Assembly: GCF_022682495.2 (NCBI RefSeq)
Contig: NC_071394.1
Location: 29,360,470-29,424,469, forward strand
Source: Desmodus rotundus
Lineage: Eukaryota; Chordata; Mammalia; Chiroptera; Phyllostomidae
Length of the DNA: 64,000 nt
Direction: 5' to 3'
Shown: positions 1 to 11,079 of the stretch, one piece after another
How the letters are laid out: each line of letters opens with the position of its first letter
Position numbering within the stretch: the first letter of the stretch is position 1
Made by a program: the position numbers and the translations under genes
Notes under the pieces: generated by a model
What the model was told of the DNA's origin: nothing
What the model saw: only the letters and a program-made list of their open reading frames with translations
The model's database searches: none

Positions 1-824
1 ACTATGTGGTACCAGGTGAGTACTTGAAATTTTGAGGTATCACTTTGTCAAGTATATGACTGTGTAACCACTTTGTGTATGCCTAAAACTTTTATACAAT
101 AATATTTTAATTATACTATAATTGAAAATTTAAATTTTAAAAAAGAAGACAGAGCTAGCCACACAGATTCCAAGGAATAAAGTAATCTATTCTCGCCCCC
201 CTCCCCCCAAAATCCCACAAAAACACCAAAAACCAACCAACCAAACAAAAAAATGGGGAAAGAGGCTTGGAAACAATTGGAAACATTTAAAAACTGGCCA
301 TATATAGACTATGATATTAAGAAATTATTATAAAACATTTTAGGAGAAATAATAGTATTATATTTGTTATATGAAAAAGAGTCCTTACCTTTTAAATATA
401 TAAATTAAAATATTTATTAATTAAGTGATGATATAATGTTGGCATTCACTTCAAAGTAATCTGAGTGTAAAGGAGTTAGTGGGATATGGATGAAAAAAGC
501 CTGCCCATGAATAAAAAATTCCTGAATCTGAGTGATGAGTCAGTGAGAGTTCATTAGATTATTCTCTCTACTTTTGTATAGGCTTAAAATTTTCTGTAAG
601 AATTTTTAAAACTATAGTATAAAATCACCTGAGATAACCAAACAGCCTATGTGGAGTTTCAAATTCTCTAATCAGTTAATGTTAGTATGGACAAAGTTCA
701 CATAGCTGACAGGAGGAAACACATTTTGAAATCCTTACTGACTTTCAAGCAATTTTTAGATTTTTTTCTCAGAAATTTTAATGCAGCTTTATTTAGTTTT
801 CTATGATGAAGTCTTTCCTCTTGG

Positions 825-847
825 TTTTTTTTTTTTTTTTTTTTTTT
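825..847. repeat. Poly-T tract (23 T)
   Basis: This is an uninterrupted run of T. No clear L1 or SINE body was recognised next to it. The rest of 1-1440 is AT-rich intron in which I see no gene or repeat that I can name. Confidence 0.8.
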
Positions 848-1439
848 AATTAAGTAAACCAAATTACAGTCTTAGATGTGAGCTCCTGGGGAAAAGAGGT
901 CATATTTTCTTTTTGTATCCTCCATAATTTATATATAACATAGTTGAATGAAGTGTTATATAAGGAGTCAATCGGAGTATTTGTAAAGTACTAAGTGAAA
1001 CTGATGGAAAGTCAAATGCATAAGAAGGGGAACCCAGAAAAAGTAATCTTGAAACCCTAAAAGGGGCAGCTAGAGAAGTGAAACTTTACTATGCTATAAT
1101 TAGAAGGCATAGGAAATAGTAGATAGAGAAATTAAGTCATAGTGTTTTTTGAGTCCTTATAGTGCAGAACGTAAAGTAGTGATTTAGTGTTAGCCTCTGA
1201 TTTTCTAAAGTAATTGTCCCAGCCCTATGCTCCTTCCTTCCAGGCCCTCTCCCTTTGAGCCTTCTCCTTGAGCGGGCTGGGGTACCCCTGGCATGAGCTT
1301 CATGGACTCCCTCTTACAAACACTGCTCTCATCAAGTTCTCTTTCTGCTGAAGAGTTCTGGTGCCTTGGCATCGAGTTCCCCACCTGAAATGTATGGCTC
1401 TTCTTCCCCCGGCACAGAGAAAGTCAACTGTTCTTCCCA

Positions 1440-1720
1440 CCCACTGCAATCCAAGATGAGTCTTTGGCTCAGTGAAATCATTCTCCTAACCATCCCCGAT
1501 GGGCACACCTGCCTTTGTTCATATTCTTTCTGTCACCAGGAATGCCCTTCTCTACTGATACTACTTATCTTTCTGATACTGCTTATCTTTGAATACCCAG
1601 CTTTCCTGTCTTCCATCCTATGAGTTCCTGCAGTTATTCTGCATGTGTTATTTAGCTTGGTACTATACCCAAACTTCCTTTTTACTGTTACTTAACTTTT
1701 CTTGTGTTTCTCTTCAAATC
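1440..1720 (+). repeat. Probable L2-type fragment (weak)
   Basis: A pyrimidine-rich stretch includes a motif like 'caccaggaatgcccttctc' and resembles the diverged 3' region of LINE L2 in sense orientation. The match is judged by eye and is weak. Two overlapping open frames here (1366-1623 and 1589-1771) are low-complexity and hydrophobic and are not considered genes. Confidence 0.3.
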
Positions 1721-1790
1721 AGTACTTATAATGAGCAAGCATTTACTGGATACCTATTGTGTTCCAGGTAATACCGAGTATTATGGATAT
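1719..1790 (-). repeat. MIR fragment, antisense
   Basis: 'Gagcaagcatttactggata' followed by 'ctattgtgttccagg' matches the antisense 3' end of the MIR SINE (tttattgagcgcttactatgtgccagg type). Confidence 0.4.
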
Positions 1791-2224
1791 ATAAGCATGA
1801 ATAATATACTCTCTTAGTCTCCAATCCAGTTTAAGGAGTTAAAAATACAAGGCATATTAACTTTAAGGTGAAAGTGTGTGCTTTAAATCACAGTTTAAGG
1901 CAACAATAGAAGAGACCTTATAAGGTAGTGCATACCTAATTGCCCAATGGTGCAAGAACTGCCCTCTCCTCCAAGGTTACATGACCTCTGAGGTCATACT
2001 ACAGGGCCTGCGCCAGGCATGCTTTGGTCAAGACACCCAATGGCTTCTGTTGAGCTGAAGCAGGCCTACTGCAAGGGAGAAGAGCAGAGGAAGCTTATTA
2101 GCTATTCTGATTAGCAATTCTAATAGTGTGATATCACTGTGGGTGTTATATATATCTATCTAGCATATAGCAGTCAAGGAACATTAAAGCAAGAGCTCTG
2201 ACTCAACTGAGTAAAAGAAAGAGG

Positions 2225-2462
2225 TAAGAGACAGCCACCTGCTATAATTCCCTGTATAACCTTTATCACTCCACATTTTTCTCCATTCTTGATTTCTTTG
2301 TTATAGTCTGTTTCCTCCCACTGCCCTTTCCTCCTCCCCCACTACAAGTAAACTCCACATGGGCAGGGACCCTGTGAGTCTTTTTCATATTCTATCTTCA
2401 GTGTCTGCAGTGCCTGGTTTATAGTAAGCACTCAAGACATGCTTGTTAGTTGAATGAAACTG
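2225..2462 (+). repeat. L2 3' end, sense
   Basis: The stretch reads like the L2 3' region: a pyrimidine-rich part, then 'aactccacatgggcagggac', then 'agtgcctggtttatagtaag' and a terminal 'gttagttgaatgaa'. These are the usual landmarks of the L2 3' end. Confidence 0.6.
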
Positions 2463-3035
2463 TCTGCTTATTTAAATGATGGCTGCAGTGAAAGCCCAGA
2501 GAGTGGCCTTTTCAGGTTCGCAGTGGGGTGAGGTCTGCTCACTATGCTGTATCGATCTCTCCAGACATTACTGGCACATAGTGTTTCCACCGTAAAGGAG
2601 GCATCTGTTAATTAGGGACAACAGGGGACATAGAACTGCTGGGTTGAACTATTCCACCTTTTGATTGTTAAACATACGAGTTCTGGGTCCAGAGGCTGAA
2701 CCCTCAATTTACTTTATATTATCATTCCTACTTGTGTCCTCCTTCTTGGAACATTTTAGAAGAAAGACCTTTGGAAATATAGAAATGGAGAGTTTTGATT
2801 TAGTTCTGCTTAATGCCACGAGTAGTATTGGACAAAAATAAGCAAGATGGAAAATATGCTAAATTCTGAGTAATCTGCATATTTGGTACTTCAATATGGA
2901 GATGAACTATTGTAGAAAAGATTAAAGACATTAAAATGTGATTTTAAAAACAATTGAATATGTAAGGAAAGAAAATAGCTCAATGAAGTGATTATTACTA
3001 AAGTAATCATAACCATGGTTACAGCATTACTGTTT

Positions 3036-3237
3036 TTTTAAAAAATATATATATTTTTTTAGAGAGAGGGGAAGGGAGGGAGAAAGAGGAGAAAAACATC
3101 ACTGTGCAGTTGCCTCTTACATGCCCCCTACTGGGGACATGGCCCACAACCCAGGCACGTGTCCTGACTGGGAATCAAACTGGTGACCCTTTGGTTCGCA
3201 GGCTGGCACTCAATCCACTGAGCCACACCAGCCAGGG
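3036..3237 (-). mobile_element. VES-type tRNA-derived SINE, antisense
   Basis: Read on the minus strand this begins with the bat SINE head (ccctggctggtgtggctcag), contains a B-box-like 'gttcgattcc'-type segment (here 'gtttgattcc') and ends in a purine-rich tail and an A/T tract. A 14-bp target duplication, 'cagcattactgttt', flanks it at 3022-3035 and 3238-3251. The perfect duplication suggests a fairly young retroposition made with L1 machinery. Confidence 0.9.
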
Positions 3238-3319
3238 CAGCATTACTGTTTACAAACCTCTCTCACATTATCTTACACTCTCTGCATACCTAGAACTTAC
3301 TCATTCAGCATTTGATTCA

Positions 3320-3790
3320 TGGACATTTTTTCAAGGGCCAAGCCCTTCTTCTCAGGCACTTGGAATTCTGAGGAATTCACAATCACATTATAAGAAAAGA
3401 GTAAGTGCTATGAGGAGAAGTGAGCACAGGGCATTATGGGCATATTCAAGGGATGCTTAACTCAGACTGCTGGAGATCAAAGAAAATTTGTGAAAGGAGA
3501 GCAAGAAGCTGAATCATGGATGAGTAGGAATTAGCTGGTGAAGAAGACAGAATAGCGCAGGTCGGAAAGCATGGAAGTGTGAGAATACAGGGTGCACCAG
3601 GAATTTCAATTAGGCCTGTATGAATGATGGATGAATGGAAAGGAATGGAGGAGCCTTGAGAGAGGAGGCTGTACACTGTCCAGAGGATAGAAGAAGAGCC
3701 TTGAATTCCATGCTAAGCAAAGGCATGATGCTCTGGAGACAATGGGGAAACACTGAAGGATTTTAAACCAGGAGAGATGATCAGATATTG
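3320..3790. repeat. Old interspersed repeat, family not assigned
   Basis: This segment has the look of an ancient LINE internal region ('gaaggattttaaaccaggag' near 3757 is a typical phrase of such repeats). I cannot place the family. Open frames on both strands here are not credible genes. Confidence 0.3.
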
Positions 3791-3889
3791 CAGCTACTCT
3801 TTGCTGCTTATCCATTGAGAATCCTCATCTTCTTCTTAAAGAATCCCAATTTTTCTCATACATCAGGAGGCTGCATTTTTTTTTCCAGT

Positions 3890-4365
3890 GGAGAGTAGGC
3901 CTCACCTAGCCCCAGGATGTAAAATTTGATCAATATAAGCCAACTTAGGTGATTCTACTCCATTGCCACTGCCTGGTTTAGCCATGGGCACGTGTCACAA
4001 TTTTGTCCAAAGAGACTTGAGGAGAAATCTGCTTTGGGGCTTCTGGAATAGATTTCCTCTGTTAAAAAAGTGATATCCACTGTGGACAATCTTCTGCTAT
4101 TGCACAACATGTGAGCATGTGTTGCTTAGAACAGCTGCAGCCATCTTGGGACCATGAGCGAGTCTGAAGACAGAAGTCAACATGCTGAGGATGGCAAAGT
4201 GGAAAGATGAAAGGAACCACGGGCCTTGATGTGGTTGATGGCTAAATGATGCATTCTGTAACCACCCACTCCAGAGTTCTTTCGAAAAAAATCCCCTTAC
4301 TGCCATTTGGAGTTGGGTCTCTCTTTTCATTTTGCAGTCCAAAACATCCCAACTGATAAACTGAT
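3890..4365 (+). repeat. Ancient LTR-like repeat, family not assigned
   Basis: Phrases such as 'agagacttgaggagaaatct' at about 4011 and 'cagctgcagccatcttggga' at about 4132 are frequent in old mammalian LTR-like repeats, and the segment ends with 'ccaaaacatcccaactgata'. No terminal repeat partner or target duplication could be defined. Confidence 0.35.
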
Positions 4366-6205
4366 TTTCTATTATGAAAGTTTGCTGTGGCGGCAGTGAG
4401 CCAATTAGGTGGAAGGGAATTAAAAGTGCAGGTCAGAATGTTAGTAGGAGGCTGCTGCAGGAATCAGTGACAAGGAGACGAAGTCTGTAGGGTGGGGAGG
4501 GGGGAATAGGTTTAATAAATACAAGGGATTTGGAGTGAACAGGACTTGGAGACCTCCAGTTGTACGTCCCAGAGGGTTAAACAATTTCTAGATGTTGGTG
4601 CCAGACAATGAGTAGGGAACAGAGGAGGAGGAACACTTGTGGGTGCTCAGTGGAAATCATGCCATGTAGGCTACAATACCCTTTTTGCAGATGAAATAAC
4701 CAAGTCTCAATTCACTAGACTGAACAGTCTGTGAAGCTACGGATCTTGTCTATCTCCTATACTAATGATTTTCCTTTGTCATACAGTGGATGATTAACAA
4801 GGATGCTTAATAATAAATGAGGGAGGTTTGAAAAATTAAGATAGCATATGCAGTGAGAAGTTGTGAAGTCAGGAAACACTCTTCAGGGCTCTAATTCTTC
4901 CTATCACACTGTCTACCACATGCCAACAATATCAGAAAAACATTGACTCTCAGAAGCACTGGAAAAAACTCTTACTGGTAGATGTAGAGTAAGGGTGGGC
5001 TCTCTCAGGTCACATTATGGAAGTATCTAATTTTTTCCATTCACTGTATATTTTATGGAAGACTTTCTTAAAACAGGAGATGTTTAAGAAAGATGAATTT
5101 AAGGACCTCTGAGAACCATGGATTGTATCCGATTGATGACATGTTTAATGAAATAGATTCCTCTCATTCTAACCTGGAGCTTATAATTGAAGAATCAGGG
5201 GCAAATTTAAGACTGAAGGCCTCTCCTGAGTGAAGAGGAACTGACCTAAATGACTCTGAGACTACTTTAAGTCACGATCTCATGTCGCCTTTAAAAGAGT
5301 CAGGGAACAACTCTTTACCATCTTACATATGAGAACCATTAAAGTGCTAGAAGATATTATTCAACATCTCAGTCTTTACTCCTGTAGAAGCAAAAAACCC
5401 TAAGTGTTAAAGTCTCTCTCATTTTTATATCATTCTCCCAATATTTTTTTCTATCTTTATGTCTCTTTTATCAGCATCCTTTGTTTCTTTCACATTCTTG
5501 AGCTGAGGGACCCAAAGCTTGTTGATAAATAATTATTTCTATTTTTTTATCTTCTCATGTCAGACTTACAAGAATTTAAATGTTTTCCAAAATTAAACTG
5601 AGAGATACAGAGGAGGCAAAGAAGTAGAAAACATTGACAACCTCAAAGAATTGACCACTGGGGATGGGAAGCAACATGCATATAAACTTTTACTAATTCA
5701 AGAAAAATGTTCCTGTGTAGTTCGAGGGCCAGATTGCAAACTATACAGAAGTGTTTTGGAAATTTAGAAAAGCAATAGAGCTTCAGGGTTTGTTAAGGAA
5801 GATCTCCTGGACACTGATGAATATACAGTGGGACTTAAAGAGCATCTGCGATTAGAAAGGAAGAATAGGAAGGAGTATGAAAGGAGGAGAAAGTGGAAGG
5901 AGGCTGGAGTATAAAGACATCCGGAACTGAGAGTTTATATGGAAAATTCATCTAAGATACTTAATTTTTTAACATCCCCCCCAACAGAGCTTTATTCAGA
6001 TGTATGTCCATTTTGGATGTCATCTAGATGAATGAAAAATGTCATATTTCCCCCCCAAAGATGATCCTTTCATGAATTAGTCTACTGGGCTTTGATAATT
6101 AATAAACATCATGTTGAATTTTAATTCTATCTGTGGTCTTAATTAGCATTTTGATAGCGAGTATATGTGAAACCTTAAAAAATTAGGGCCCAGTTATCAG
6201 ACTAA
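4366..6205. other. Intronic DNA without recognisable feature
   Basis: I see no coding segment, SINE or terminal-repeat element here. There are short homopolymer runs (C-runs near 5975 and 6049) and general AT-richness. Confidence 0.5.
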
Positions 6206-6209
6206 AGAA

Positions 6210-6285
6210 ATTTGATAGGCCTACCACATGGTAGGGGCTCAACAAATATTTATTGAGTCAATGGGGAAAAGGAAAGAAAAAGAGA
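6210..6285 (+). repeat. L2 3' end fragment, sense
   Basis: 'Cacatggtaggggctcaaca' followed by 'aatatttattgagtcaatg' matches the extreme 3' end of L2 (cacatagtaggcgctcaataa type). Confidence 0.5.
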
Positions 6286-6984
6286 CAGAAGAAAGAAAGG
6301 ATGGAGTTTGAAAATATTATTTCTCATTAATTTTTCAAATGTCAGGTGAACAATTATTTAAATTGTAACTTATTATTTTGAATCCTATCTTTAGGTTTAA
6401 TTCATTATAAATTGCTGTATCTTCAAGAATACAGGGTACATAATTGGTATATTTTTACTTTATTTTTTTTAGATTAACTATGGTTCTTCATCTTTTCCTG
6501 AAGTTCCTGAAATTTTCAATAGGCATCAAGAGTTATAACATAAACAGTCACATTATTTCTTTCAGGAATAGCCTGAACCTGAAATACCAAAAGATAGCTC
6601 AAGAGTAATAGTGGAAAACAGCAATTTGGTTCCATCTTACAATACTCTAAAGAAAATAAAAAGAATTCCAGGAAATGTTAGTTGCAGTCTAAATGAACCT
6701 CCAACTTTATATAAACCTTCCTGATTGACAGAGGTAGAGAGGGGAGCGGAACAAAGAACGTGAGAAGAAGTAAGCAGTTGCTTACAATACCAAACTCCTT
6801 TCCCCAGGGGTAAACTGTTCTGGAGCAGGAATGCAATGAAACCCTTTGCATAAGCAAGAACTGAGTAAGATAAACATGTCAGACACTGCAGTAGACTTGG
6901 AAGACTCCCGGCATTCCAGACTCCCCTGTGTTGTATATTGTGGGAAAGGGGCCACCGGCCTTGAAACCAAAGAGGCCTATTCTT

Positions 6985-7170
6985 AGGGTGACGTCTGCAT
7001 TTAAGAGCAAGATAACCTTGGGAAGCATTTAGTCCTTCTGAGTCTGTTTATTTATCTGCAAAATAGGGATAATCATCATTATCTCATAGGATGGTACAGA
7101 TTAAAAAAGGCAGTGTCTGCAAAAGCCTGAGTGTCCGATAAACAGTAGGAGCTCAGTAAATTGTGATTTG
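6985..7170 (+). repeat. MIR SINE, sense
   Basis: This contains the MIR core order: 'accttgggaagcatttagtc', then 'ttatttatctgcaaaatagg', 'gataatcatcattatctcat', and finally 'agtaggagctcagtaaattg'. It is old and diverged. Confidence 0.6.
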
Positions 7171-7283
7171 TATTAATTCTTAAGCAACCACACGGGGCTG
7201 AAATTCTCCACTCCATTGGGGCAAGAGGGAAAGGCCTCTTTACCTTTGTGAATACAATGAAATCAACTTATTAATTCCAAGCA

Positions 7284-7327
7284 GATATTCCATATCTACA
7301 TTTAGATATCTACATGTATGGAATATC
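7284..7327. repeat. Short inverted repeat, 11-bp arms
   Basis: Arms 'gatattccata' (7284-7294) and 'tatggaatatc' (7317-7327) are exact reverse complements, with a 22-bp loop containing repeated 'tatctacat'. The function is unknown, and it may be chance in AT-rich DNA. Confidence 0.6.
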
Positions 7328-7390
7328 TACATGAAAAGAATAAAGCTTGAGCCAATTCTCAATCATCCAATGCAATGAAAGCAAGACATA

Positions 7391-7900
7391 CAGTAGTCCC
7401 CCTTTATCAGAGGTTTCATTTTCCATGGTTTCTGTTACCCGCAGTCAACTGAGGTTTCCACATATTAAATGAAAAAATCCAGAAATAAACAATTCATAAG
7501 TTTTAAATTGTACGCTGTGTTGAGTAGTGTGGTGAAATCTCACGCTATCGGGCTGGGACATGACTCATCCCTTTGTCTAGGGTATTCACACTGTGTGTGC
7601 CACCTGCTTGTTAGTCACTTAATAATCACCTTGATCAGTGCAGCAGAGAGACAGAAAGACAGAGACCACATTTACATTGCTTTTATCTATAGTATATTGT
7701 TATCATTCTTCTATGTTATTATTCGTTATTGTAGTTAATCTCTTAGTGTGCCTAATTTATAAATGAAACTCTATCACAGGTATGTATGTCTAGGGAAAAA
7801 CACAGTACATGGATAGTATAGTAATGTCGTATATGTAGTATGTATCTGCGGTTTCAGGCATTTCCTCAGTGGAATATCCCCCACAGACAAGGGAGAACTG
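7391..7900 (+). mobile_element. MER2/Tigger2-type DNA transposon (non-autonomous)
   Basis: The element starts 'cagtagtccccctttatcag' and ends in the inverted counterpart '...gacaagggagaactg', giving imperfect terminal inverted repeats of roughly 25 bp. The internal phrases 'ccagaaataaacaattcata' and 'gtatctgcggtttcaggcat' are hallmarks of the MER2/Tigger2 group. A TA precedes the left end, as expected for this class, but the right-hand TA is not preserved. No transposase is encoded; the open frame at 7469-7738 is chance. Such elements are ancient fossils shared among placental mammals. Confidence 0.75.
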
Positions 7901-8912
7901 CTGCACCCGGGAGGAGGGAGTACATGCTTTTTGTTCTACTCCTATGTTAGTTTCAGCGCCTCATCTCCCCTTTAACCACCCCCCGGTCACTACTCCAATT
8001 CACCTACAATCTGTCAGTCTTTTTCTCCTGTCTACTACCCAGCAAAATTATTTAGCTTTTCTCAAATTTTAAGAATACTCCTACTAAAAAATTTAAGGAT
8101 CAGGGAAAACCTAAAATTCAAATAAATCATTCTACACAACTTAAAGACCCTGACCATGATTAAAAATGACACATACATAGAAAGTCTCGGCTCTGTCCAT
8201 GTGATGCATAGTACTGTAGATGGAAATGTTTTTAAATGTTTCAAAATACAGTTAAAACATATAAAAACCATTGGAGAGAATTTGGGTTCTTGTATTAAAG
8301 GATAGCTCCTTCTATTTTTAGTTATGAAAGATTTTTGTAAACCTTAAAATCTAAAATATGCTTTAAATATCTACAATATGTCACGAATAAACTTTAAAAA
8401 CATCTCAAATCCAAGTATGCTGTTCGTGAAATCTTTTCAGGCTAAAAAAAAAAAAAAAGAAAGAAAGCTGGAGTGGGGTGGATCTACAGACACTTATTTA
8501 TTTTAACCTGTGAAATGTTTTGTAGCCACAGAAATGGTTCTGGAAACAGTAATGTTAAAACTGTTCAAAAGCTGAACTTTTGATTTGCAGAGCACAAATA
8601 CAGAATAGTTTATAAATCGATCCTTTAACAATGATTTTGATTATGTATATAATGAATGGTGTTAAGGGAACAACCTCAGGTCATAGATTTTTAGTATCAT
8701 CAATGGCCCTTCCCCATGGCCAGTCTAGGGCAAATTTGTGAAGTTGTATAAATTGGTCTTCATTAGGACTGTTCCACTTTCTAGTCCTGTAACCTCCCTA
8801 GGCCTCCTCCTGTTATATCATTTCATCCCTGCCCAGGAATTCTCTTAAAAAATATCAACCTGATAAGTCACCGATCAGGTTAGCCTTTGCCCAACCTCTT
8901 AATGAGTCTTTG
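7901..8912. other. Intronic DNA without recognisable feature
   Basis: No gene or nameable repeat is visible. An A-rich run lies near 8444-8465. Open frames at 7869-8072 and 8062-8271 show no protein features. Confidence 0.5.
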
Positions 8913-8920
8913 CATTAGAA

Positions 8921-9182
8921 CAGCAATTTTCAACCTTTCTCATCTCATGGCACATATAAACTAATGACTAAAATTCTGTGGCACATCAAAAATATATTTT
9001 TTTGCCATTCTGACAAAAAATATACTTTTGATTCATTAACACAGGCAGGCCATTGTTGTGTTGGCTGTTGTCATTTTTTAAAAGTTTGACACTCTAAGGG
9101 AAAGGAGGTCAGTGCCCTTGGCTAAATAGTCAGATATTGCATGTTTTAAAAATGCTTGGGGCACATGGGTTGAGAATAGCTG
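8921..9182. mobile_element. Non-autonomous hAT transposon with perfect 8-bp target duplication
   Basis: This 262-bp element has imperfect terminal inverted repeats: 'cagcaattttcaacc' at the left and the reverse complement of 'cagctattctcaacc' at the right. It is flanked by identical 'cattagaa' at 8913-8920 and 9183-9190, the 8-bp duplication typical of hAT transposition. It carries no transposase and would have been moved in trans. The intact duplication and nearly matching ends suggest it is younger than the MIR, L2 and MER2 copies nearby. hAT activity is well known in bats. Confidence 0.9.
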
Positions 9183-9702
9183 CATTAGAAAAAAGTGATT
9201 AGTAGGAAGTATCGCATCCTCAAAAAATAAATCTCTAATGATAAAATTTCGGACACCACCTTTTTTGGGTAGGGAATTATTTGGGTCAGAGATGATTTCC
9301 TAACACAGGACTAGAACTATAAGTATATTTGTAGTAATAATTATCTTCTATTCTATTTCTCAAATATTGATTGTGAGATCACTTGTACTATAATCACAAA
9401 AGATACCTGTTAAAAAAAAAAAGAGCGAGAGATTTGTAGGCCCAACCCCAGAATCATTAAGACAGACTCTCTGGGACGGAGAAATTTATAGTTTAGAAAA
9501 GGAAGGCATATGAGTAAACAAATACAAATGAGTACTACTATCCCAAGTTTGGAAATGGTCAGATTATACCTTACAGACAAGAAACTTAGGGTGTCCCTGA
9601 ATTAATTTGGCCTATCGGTATTCATTGTGGCACGTGACGATAGAAGCTTTATTTGAAATTGTAGCAGAATACAAGGAACCCCAACTTTATCTTTGGTCTT
9701 AC

Positions 9703-9904
9703 CAGGTACTCCAGCTTGGATCCAGAAGTTGATGTCTGCCCCTTCTCCATCACTGAAGACCTGTGTGACATTGACGGGCTGCAGCAGGCCCATGACCTCC
9801 TTCATGATGGCTCTGGCCTTGTCGCTGCCGGTGAACTGCAGCCCGTAGGGTAAGAAGGTTCCCCCGTCAGACTCCATCACCAGGCTGTAGTTGGAAATAT
9901 TTGC
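9703..9904 (-). CDS. CPQ: CPQ internal exon (carboxypeptidase Q, zinc-ligand exon)
   Basis: This is an internal exon of carboxypeptidase Q (PGCP), a secreted and lysosomal M28-family dizinc metallopeptidase that hydrolyses dipeptides. It is 202 nt long and encodes 67 residues plus one base, starting ANISNYSLVMESD and ending NFWIQAGVPG. On the minus strand it follows a T-rich tract and an AG at 9906-9905, and it ends at a GTAAGA donor starting at 9702. The Asp of MESD is a zinc ligand in the family (human residue about 362-363). Sequons NIS, NYS and NVT are visible. The segment TGLQFTGSEKAR of the human protein is represented here by YGLQFTGSDKAR, so the exon is well conserved. The frame is open with no frameshift. 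It begins in phase 0, matching the end of the exon at 36807-36898, and ends in phase 1. The open frame runs on into the intron to 9602, but that part is not coding. The identification rests on my memory of the human protein and is strong. Confidence 0.95.
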
Positions 9905-10849
9905 CTAAAAAAAAAGACACACATGTTTGGTTTATTTTTGTTGCTTCTCTGCTTTCTCCTTGGGAACTATCAACAACAATAATCAAATACTTTCTTCACC
10001 AGCTCTTGCCAAAACGCATCTTGCTCTGCCTGACTTAGGGTCTGGCCTGCCTATTACCTAACTGTTCTGAGATGCACAGTTACTCATCCTGGGATTTGCC
10101 AAACTCAAGCTGACTTGGAAGGACTAAAGAATATAATAAATAGAAATACAAAGCTCCATATTAAAATCATTCAATTATTTCTACTAGCCATAGTATTCTT
10201 TTAACAAATTTTTCTTAAGTGAATAACTGCGTACCAGGATGTAATTCCTCCTATATGGTGGGGGGTCTCCAGATGGTACTACTGATGATCCAACAAAAGA
10301 AGGCATGCTCTGTGGACCATTGCTCTGCACATCTTTCTCTAAACAGATATTCTATCTTCTTTTAATTGTGGGTTCTGCTGAAGCTTAAAGGCATCGAGCT
10401 GACAGGTTTGTCTTGGGTTTCTGATGTTGTTCTTCCATCTGTTGCATCCCCCGGGAGGGAGGTAATAGAACAACGCATGAAACACTGCTCTGTCTGGTGT
10501 ACAGCCATAGCACTCCAAACCCTGGCTCTCTGCCAGGCTGCTAGTGTGCCAACTCTTTCCAAGTAAAGTCTGGTAAGAAATCACACAGTGACTTCATGTA
10601 GCCAATATCGGCACAACAAGAGCTCAAAATGTAAGAAGCTCTCCCCAGGTTGCACAGCTAAATTGCCACACTGGCCTAAGACCTGCAAGTTTACGGTCCT
10701 TCAAACTGCTCTGGTCATCTGTTTCCCAGGAGACATCCACTTCTTCAAGACTGACCAGCTACTACCAACAACTACTAGGTTGAGTTACTCCCAAGCTATT
10801 CCTGGAGGGCACGGTATTCATTCCTCATTTTTCGCCTAGTAAAAATCAA

Positions 10850-11075
10850 TAATAACATTTGTACAGTGCTCCCAGAGAGGTTTCATATTTACAGTCTCCT
10901 TTGATCTTCTTCCATAACCCATAAAGTAGACAAAGTAGCTTTATGGTTGATGCTGTTTTATAGGAGAGGAACTGAGGATCAGAGAGGTCAAGTGTTTTGC
11001 TCAAAGTCACTCAGTTGGCAAGTGGTAGAACTGGGTCTGAAATCACTGCTTTCCAAAACTCCACGCTGCCCTGGC
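10850..11075 (-). repeat. MIR SINE, antisense
   Basis: The landmarks of antisense MIR occur in order: 'aacatttgtacagtgctccc', 'gaggaactgaggatcagaga', 'ctcaaagtcactcagttggc', and 'agtggtagaactgggtctga'. Nothing nameable was seen from 9905 to here. Confidence 0.65.
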
Positions 11076-11079
11076 TAGC

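Larger units (their letters stand above)
1..9702 (-). other. CPQ: CPQ intron, 5' part only (downstream of the 9.7-kb exon)
   Basis: The sequence after the donor at 9702 runs to the window edge with no recognisable coding segment. The expected last CPQ exon, with the HHSHGD histidine motif and the C terminus, was looked for on the minus strand and not seen. The intron is therefore at least 9.7 kb long. Its content is repeats, listed separately, plus unremarkable AT-rich DNA. Confidence 0.8.

Noticed and set aside
9602..9702. Open frame continuing past the 9.7-kb CPQ exon
   Set aside because: A consensus GTAAGA donor ends the exon at 9703 and the family continues with ASLLDD-type sequence, which is not present. 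This stretch is intron read-through.
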